64,000 nt of DNA from an uncultured Oscillospiraceae bacterium (GTDB lineage: Bacteria > Bacillota > Clostridia > Oscillospirales > Acutalibacteraceae). The stretch spans positions 1 to 64,000 of the forward strand of contig CAJJNV010000010.1 of the NCBI GenBank assembly GCA_905193225.1, read 5' to 3'. Each line of letters opens with the position of its first letter. Within the stretch, counting starts at the first letter, position 1. A program made the translations under genes and the position numbers. Under the pieces are notes generated by a model. The model made no database searches. It had not been told where the DNA came from and was given only the letters and a program-made list of their open reading frames with translations. This document shows positions 59,088 to 64,000 of this stretch, one piece after another.

Positions 59088-59360
59088 ATAAAAGCTCTCC
59101 TTTGTTTCATAAAACGACATTTCCCGGCCATATGTATGTGTTCCCGCAATTTTCATCATGCGGTTATACAAAGATTTAAACCTTACTTTATTCTCAAAAG
59201 ATTCAATCATTTGTTTATTATATTGATTCCGACACCTTTATGTGTTTTTCAAGATGTATGCAGCAACGCGACAAGTGTCCTGCCGCTGCATTTCGTCCGT
59301 TCTTGTTGTCACCGTGCGTCATTTACCGAACACATACATTTATGGCGTGCAACATATTTT

Positions 59361-62300
59361 TTATGCCGCCGCGTTTGCGTTGACCTGTTCGATGGCCTTG
59401 CGAATGCCCGTCCACACCGAAAGATCGGTAAAAACCTCGGCAATACTGCCAAGCTCGTTAAAGGGCGGTTCCTGCAAAACAGACAGGTCTTTCATAACTC
59501 CGTTTTTAACTATATATTCGACAATCTGATTGACAAAATATATCTGCCTCCAGTCGAGATTCACATTACCGAGATACTCCGAAAAGGCTACCTTTGCCGC
59601 GTTCATATCAAGGCCGACGATTTCGCGCACAAATTCGCCCAGCGGCTTTGCACCGTATTCCGCCTCGTAATCCTCCCTTGTACCGAGGTCGCTCCACAAA
59701 ATTTTCTCAAGCTCCTTTATGTCGCCTTCGGTCATGGGAATGTTACCTTTCAGCTTGGCAATAACCTTGTTATCGAGATGCTGACGAATATAAAACTCGG
59801 CTTTGGCTTTATAATTTTTCAAATCGTCGTTTTCAAGCTCCGACTTTTTCATTTCCAACGAAAGTATCTCGTCGCTGAAATCGGTGTCAAAACAGAGGTT
59901 GCTTTTCGGTATGTATTTTATAAGATCGCGCAGACTTTTGCGGATATGCTCAAGCTCGCTCATTCCGGCATTATCAAGATAATCGGTGTGCAGTATTTTG
60001 TCGATAAGCTCCGACTGCGCCGCGATTTCGGGAATATTTGCAACCCCTGCGACTGCCTCAACCTTTTTGAAAAGATCGCTTCTTGCCTTTCCGTATTTTT
60101 TACCCGCAAGAAGCGCAAGCTCAATGCCGTACATCAGCGCGTCAAATCGCACCGCCTTCGGATCGTCGTCGTCGGGAATGATGAGCGGTGCAAGCTCCTG
60201 ACCCATTAAAAGAGTGTCCTCATAACAAAGGGTCTCGTAATTTTCAGCCGACGCATAAAGCTCAACATATTTAAGATGCTGGCGAACGGCAAAATTCTCC
60301 TTGTTAAGCTCCTTTACCTTGCGAATCATATCGTCCACAAGAGATTTTCTGAAAGCCGAAAGCTGCTCGGTCTGATAGGCCAAATCCTGCAATTTATATG
60401 CGATCTGCGCTTTAAGACGGAATACCGCGCCCTGCAAAGCCATCGTATTTGCCGCCGCTCTGTCGCTTTTCATACGGAAAAATTCAAAGTTTCCGCAAAA
60501 ATCAAAGATATAAAACTTATCCTTGTCCCTGCCGTCGTCAAGCAAGCCCGGACAAAGGCGGGTTCCGCGGCCGATCATCTGCCAAAACTTTGCCTTGCTC
60601 ATAACCTTTTTGAAAAACACAAGGTTGAGCACCTCCGGCACGTCAATCCCCGTATCAAGCATATCAACCGAAATTGCAATCTGCGGCAGCTTTTTAGGAT
60701 CAGAGAACTCATCGATCGCACTTTGAGCATAGGTCATATAATTGTCGATCACCTTTGCAAATCCCGGCAGATGGGGATATTGCCTGTTAAACACCTCAAG
60801 AATTTTTTCGGCATGGGTGTGACTTTTTGCAAAAATAATGGTTTTGCCGAGCTTTTGGCCGTAATCGATTTTAAGGCCGTCGGTCATAAGGATATTCAGC
60901 ACCTGTTTAATGGTATCCTCATTGAAGATCCAGCTGTTTAAAGCCGATGAACCGATTTTTTCGGGCAAATCGCCGTTTTCGTCCTCAAAAGTATCCTCAT
61001 AGGCTTCCTTGTCCTCTTGGGAAAGCTCGTCGTAAACAATGCCCTGCTCGATAAATTTAAGCTTGGTTTCAACCGATACGAAGTCCACAAGATATCCGTC
61101 CTTAACCGCCTGAGAAAGCTCATATCCGTAGGTCGGAACACCGTTTTCAAGCTCAAAAACCTCGTAGGTGTTTTTGTCGATTTCGTCCTTCGGCGTGGCC
61201 GTCAGTCCAACAAGCGGCGCGTCAAAAAAGCTGAAAATATCCCTGTATTTATTGTAGATCGAGCGGTGGGCCTCGTCGCAGATAACAAGGTCAAAATGGC
61301 CGCAGGTAAAAAGCTTGCCCTCCTCGTCCTTGACCGAGTCGATGCAATTCATCATGGTTTGGTAGGTCGAAAAAACGCAGTGCGCCGTGAAATTATCCTT
61401 TTCTTCGCAAAGATTTGCGGCCGAAAGATCGGGCAGAAGATTGACAAAAGAGCGTTTTGCCTGTGTCACGAGGGAATTTCTGTCGGCAAGGAAAAGAACA
61501 TTCTTCACCCATCCGTGCCGCAGAAGCACATCGCAAAGCCCGGCGGCCGTTCTTGTTTTTCCCGATCCCGTCGCCATAACAAGCAGCGCCTTTCGGCGGT
61601 TCTTTTCGCCGAAGCTTTTGCAGACCGCCTTTATTGCCCCTTCCTGATAATACCGCCCGGCGATATTTTTGTCGACGGTTATGTTTTTAAGGCTTGTCCT
61701 AAGGGTTTGCAGGTTAAAGAGCTTTTCAAGGTCGCGTTTTGAATAAATGCAAGCGCATTTGCGCTCGGGATAAAGATTGTCCTCAATGCGGGTTTCAAAA
61801 CCGTTTGTAAGGAAAATGACCGGTCGGCGGCCGTATTTCTTCTCAAGCAGATCGGCATACAGCTTTGCCTGCTGCCTGCCCTTTGAAACATCAGCGCAGG
61901 TGCGCTTAGCCTCGATCAGGGCAAGGGGGCGCCCGTCGTCTCCGTAGAGCACATAGTCGGCATATCCCACCTCGGATTTGTTGGGCATACCGTAAAGCTC
62001 GACCTCGTTCATCCAATCCTTGCCCTCACGCCATCCGGCATCTTCAAGCATAACATCGATATAGATTTTGCGGGTTTTGAATTCCGAAAGATCAAGGGGC
62101 TTTTTAACATAGGTTTGCTGCTGCTCGGCCCGGCGGGCGGTCAGTTCTTCTTTAAGGGAGGCGTTTTCGGCCATAAGAGCGGAAAGGTCGATGTCCTGCC
62201 GATCATCTGCTGCGCATTGTGCCGAATCGGAGGTCTTTGCCGATTGATTTTCAAGCAGACTGCGGTCGAAATGGCCCTCGGTGTAATTATCCCCATAGCA

Positions 62301-62678
62301 ATAGGCCACAAAATCGAGGAATATGTAAAGATTTTCGAGGCAAAGCTCGGCCTGCTCGATGGAGATTTTGTTGCCGCCGTGAGCCGCATTGTTGCCCACC
62401 CGGCGGATAAAATCCATTCTGCGCCAAATATCGTTTCCGACAATGTCGCGGAAATCGGCCGAATTCATAAGGCTGACCAAGGTGTCCTGATAAGGCGCAT
62501 AAAGAGCCTTGTCCACCGAATACATCCACTTGACGGCGAATTCCATCGCCCGCCGGCAGTTGAGCACGCAGGCCGACGCATCGATATGCAGAATACGCTC
62601 GGCCGCCACCGCCGCCACCGCCGCCCCGGAGAAAGCCTCAAACCGCCCGTCCTTTGTGAATATATCAAAGTTGGTCAT
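59361..62678 (-). CDS. hsdR: Type I restriction endonuclease subunit R
   Basis: 1105 residues. N-terminal DUF4145-like helical domain (about 1-130), then a PD-(D/E)xK nuclease region (EVGYADYVLYGDDGRP, LALIEAKRT) near 230-255. Motor: Walker A MATGSGKTRTAAGL near 365, DEAH box VICDEAHRSIYNKY, GLTATPKDEI, and helicase motif VI FWQMIGRGTRLCPGL near 715. C-terminal EcoEI-type region follows. Cleaves foreign DNA after translocation with HsdM2S. It is last in hsdS-abi-hsdR, overlapping the abi-like gene by 14 nt; HsdM must lie beyond the window. Confidence 0.95.
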   Translation of the reverse strand: MTNFDIFTKDGRFEAFSGAAVAAVAAERILHIDASACVLNCRRAMEFAVKWMYSVDKALYAPYQDTLVSLMNSADFRDIVGNDIWRRMDFIRRVGNNAAHGGNKISIEQAELCLENLYIFLDFVAYCYGDNYTEGHFDRSLLENQSAKTSDSAQCAADDRQDIDLSALMAENASLKEELTARRAEQQQTYVKKPLDLSEFKTRKIYIDVMLEDAGWREGKDWMNEVELYGMPNKSEVGYADYVLYGDDGRPLALIEAKRTCADVSKGRQQAKLYADLLEKKYGRRPVIFLTNGFETRIEDNLYPERKCACIYSKRDLEKLFNLQTLRTSLKNITVDKNIAGRYYQEGAIKAVCKSFGEKNRRKALLVMATGSGKTRTAAGLCDVLLRHGWVKNVLFLADRNSLVTQAKRSFVNLLPDLSAANLCEEKDNFTAHCVFSTYQTMMNCIDSVKDEEGKLFTCGHFDLVICDEAHRSIYNKYRDIFSFFDAPLVGLTATPKDEIDKNTYEVFELENGVPTYGYELSQAVKDGYLVDFVSVETKLKFIEQGIVYDELSQEDKEAYEDTFEDENGDLPEKIGSSALNSWIFNEDTIKQVLNILMTDGLKIDYGQKLGKTIIFAKSHTHAEKILEVFNRQYPHLPGFAKVIDNYMTYAQSAIDEFSDPKKLPQIAISVDMLDTGIDVPEVLNLVFFKKVMSKAKFWQMIGRGTRLCPGLLDDGRDKDKFYIFDFCGNFEFFRMKSDRAAANTMALQGAVFRLKAQIAYKLQDLAYQTEQLSAFRKSLVDDMIRKVKELNKENFAVRQHLKYVELYASAENYETLCYEDTLLMGQELAPLIIPDDDDPKAVRFDALMYGIELALLAGKKYGKARSDLFKKVEAVAGVANIPEIAAQSELIDKILHTDYLDNAGMSELEHIRKSLRDLIKYIPKSNLCFDTDFSDEILSLEMKKSELENDDLKNYKAKAEFYIRQHLDNKVIAKLKGNIPMTEGDIKELEKILWSDLGTREDYEAEYGAKPLGEFVREIVGLDMNAAKVAFSEYLGNVNLDWRQIYFVNQIVEYIVKNGVMKDLSVLQEPPFNELGSIAEVFTDLSVWTGIRKAIEQVNANAAA

Positions 62679-63462
62679 GATTTTCTACCTCTAAAATACA
62701 GACTTTGCAAAAAGATATACCGTAATCAGTTAAACTTATATAACCTTCTATAAAACTATTCTTTAATATTCCTGTGTGTTTTATAACAGCGCTGTTTAAC
62801 ATTGATTGAACATAGCTATTATTCTTTAATGGCTCATATAACGACTTATCTGTCAATGTTGAAAGAGGTGAAGAAGATTTTAATAATCCTAATCGAATTA
62901 AATTATCAAAATATTTGTTTACATCATACGGCTTTTCACAATTAGCAATTTCGCCAACACTCGAAAATTTATCGTATAATGTAAATCCCTCACCATCTTT
63001 ATTATCTAAACGCAGAGTTATTGTGGGAAAAGTTTTCCGTATACTAAAGCATTTTAATATTTTTGCTTCATCAGGACAAAGTTGTTTAATTATTTCAACA
63101 AAACCCGGATGCACACCATTTTTAATCGTTTTTATCATTGAATTGGCTAATAAATTTGCATACATATTTCTAAGTTCATCATTGTTCATACAATAGCTGA
63201 TACTCTGCAAAGCGGGAACAGCAACATATGGTTCAGGAGATTCAATTTGTTCAGGCAATATGTTTTGCAACTTGTCTTCTAACAGCTTTCGAGTTTCCTT
63301 AATATTATATTCCCGTTGTAGAACCCACTTTTCAAGAGGAGCCAATGCGGCCTTTATCACACGTGGTAATAGACTTAAAATTTCACCTGTAGGTTTTGCA
63401 ACAGGTCTGCCAATATCTTCGTAAACTTCTTTAGCACATTCCACCATTATTTTATCGTCCAT
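62665..63462 (-). CDS. Abi-alpha/DUF4393-like protein inside the restriction operon
   Basis: 265 residues, soluble. VECAKEVYEDIGRPVAKPTG, PLEKWVLQREYNIKETRKLL, EPYVAVPALQSISYCMNNDE and LRNMYANLLANSMIK match the Abi-alpha/DUF4393 pattern (N-terminal helix pair, then ELxxMwAnLLAna). Related proteins are implicated in phage abortive infection. The DNA is visibly more A/T-rich than its neighbours, suggesting separate acquisition. It begins 12 nt after hsdS and overlaps hsdR, so it is expressed with the restriction enzyme. Confidence 0.8.
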   Translation of the reverse strand: MDDKIMVECAKEVYEDIGRPVAKPTGEILSLLPRVIKAALAPLEKWVLQREYNIKETRKLLEDKLQNILPEQIESPEPYVAVPALQSISYCMNNDELRNMYANLLANSMIKTIKNGVHPGFVEIIKQLCPDEAKILKCFSIRKTFPTITLRLDNKDGEGFTLYDKFSSVGEIANCEKPYDVNKYFDNLIRLGLLKSSSPLSTLTDKSLYEPLKNNSYVQSMLNSAVIKHTGILKNSFIEGYISLTDYGISFCKVCILEVENHDQL

Positions 63463-63474
63463 TTTTTCCTCTCC

Positions 63475-64000
63475 TCATCCAAAATATTTCTGCATTAAAC
63501 TATCAAACAATAACCGTGCCTTGTCAAGTGCCTGCTGTATGACAAATTTTGATTTGTCGGTCTGTTCGACGAAGGCCGCAAACTGCTCCTGCAGCTCCAT
63601 TGGAGGCAAGTATATAACTGTTGCATTCATTTTTGATAACAGCAAATTCGGTTGCGCCGATGCGCTTTCAACCATATACATGGACGGGTTTGCCATGTAG
63701 CAATACCGCAAAAATTTTGCACTGATCACATCGGTTTTCACCTTGATTAAAGCAACGCTTTTTTGCAGTAACGTTCTCTCGGTGAGGTGGCTGGAAGCGA
63801 TCGCGGATTTGCCTATGGTTGCTCCAGTGTTAACAATGACCATATCGCCCTGCTCAATGTTGCAGCGCCGATAATCCTTTGCGAAATCTGCGAATGTGAT
63901 CTGCGGTGCAGTGTCATAATGGATTACTCCATCGTAGATTTCACGCGCACCTACGTAGTAATAACCCGAATCTGTCTCCTGTTCACACCCGCCGTGCTTT
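63475..64000 (-). CDS. hsdS: Type I restriction specificity subunit, partial (N-terminus beyond window)
   Basis: About 175 C-terminal residues. The frame is open to base 64000 (upstream reading YYYVGAREIYDGVIHYDT), so an internal ATG at 63843 is not the start. This is the end of a target-recognition domain (MVIVNTGATIGKSAI) followed by YLPPMELQEQFAAFVEQTDK and a conserved coiled coil (KFVIQQALDKARLLFDSLMQ). HsdS selects the DNA site for HsdM/HsdR. Confidence 0.92.
   Translation of the reverse strand, partial: KHGGCEQETDSGYYYVGAREIYDGVIHYDTAPQITFADFAKDYRRCNIEQGDMVIVNTGATIGKSAIASSHLTERTLLQKSVALIKVKTDVISAKFLRYCYMANPSMYMVESASAQPNLLLSKMNATVIYLPPMELQEQFAAFVEQTDKSKFVIQQALDKARLLFDSLMQKYFG

Noticed and set aside
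58722..60209. 495-residue antisense frame across sirtuin and hsdR
   Set aside because: Crosses two real genes on the other strand and lacks ribosome site and recognisable domain.

Overview
The window looks like a chromosomal segment of a spore-forming, anaerobic Bacillota bacterium of class Clostridia, probably a gut-dwelling Oscillospirales/Ruminococcaceae-type organism. This is inferred from Spo0A, SpoIID and a BofA-like protein, a small cohesin-dockerin protein, the clostridial order rimP-nusA-ylxR-ylxQ-infB-rbfA-nrnA-truB-ribF, ParC/ParE and RlmH neighbours, strong GGAGG ribosome sites and sigma-A promoters with 16-17 bp spacers. No sequence search was run; all family calls rest on motifs I can read.

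Layout. 1-3.5 kb (minus): cell-surface polymer operon (LicD, IspD/TarI-like cytidylyltransferase, NAD epimerase, glycosyltransferase). 3.7-5.7 kb (plus): rpsF-ssb-rpsR, then a SLOG-family protein. 5.9-12.2 kb (minus): GH78-like glycosidase, gap, SGNH hydrolase with a membrane protein, citrate synthase. 12.4-14.3 kb (plus): SpoIID and a YlmH-type S4 protein. 14.5-17.5 kb: metY, transcribed divergently from an Rrf2 regulator, with shared operator-like sites and a possible leader peptide; then tcdA. 17.7-23.6 kb (minus): phosphopantetheinyl transferase, a GlpA-like dehydrogenase pair, an isolated holin-endolysin pair, and an RluA pseudouridine synthase. 24.0-25.3 kb: tRNA-Ala, a possible small RNA, an HTH/unknown gene pair and tRNA-Gln.

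25.6-31.8 kb is the most unusual segment. A 1514-residue secreted, sortase-anchored protein carries, directly after its signal peptide, a domain very close to eukaryotic ubiquitin. It is transcribed divergently from a membrane diguanylate cyclase. 32-44 kb (minus): a MATE transporter, then the translation/RNA operon rimP to ribF with proB-proA at its end. 44.2-48.8 kb: zinc-ribbon membrane protein, cohesin-dockerin protein, yfbR-thyA, BofA-like protein, secG. At 48.96-49.11 kb, between secG and parC, lies a predicted free-standing three-way-junction RNA with its own -10 and terminator. 49.3-57.9 kb (minus): parC, parE, rlmH, walJ, murA, spo0A. 58.4-64 kb (minus): a sirtuin, then a type I restriction cluster with an Abi-alpha-like gene inserted between hsdS and hsdR; the window ends inside hsdS.

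Coding is dense and most genes sit in operons with 4-20 nt overlaps. Several intergenic regions contain short, decayed tandem duplications, a recurring feature of this genome. I saw no CRISPR array, rRNA, insertion sequence or transposase.
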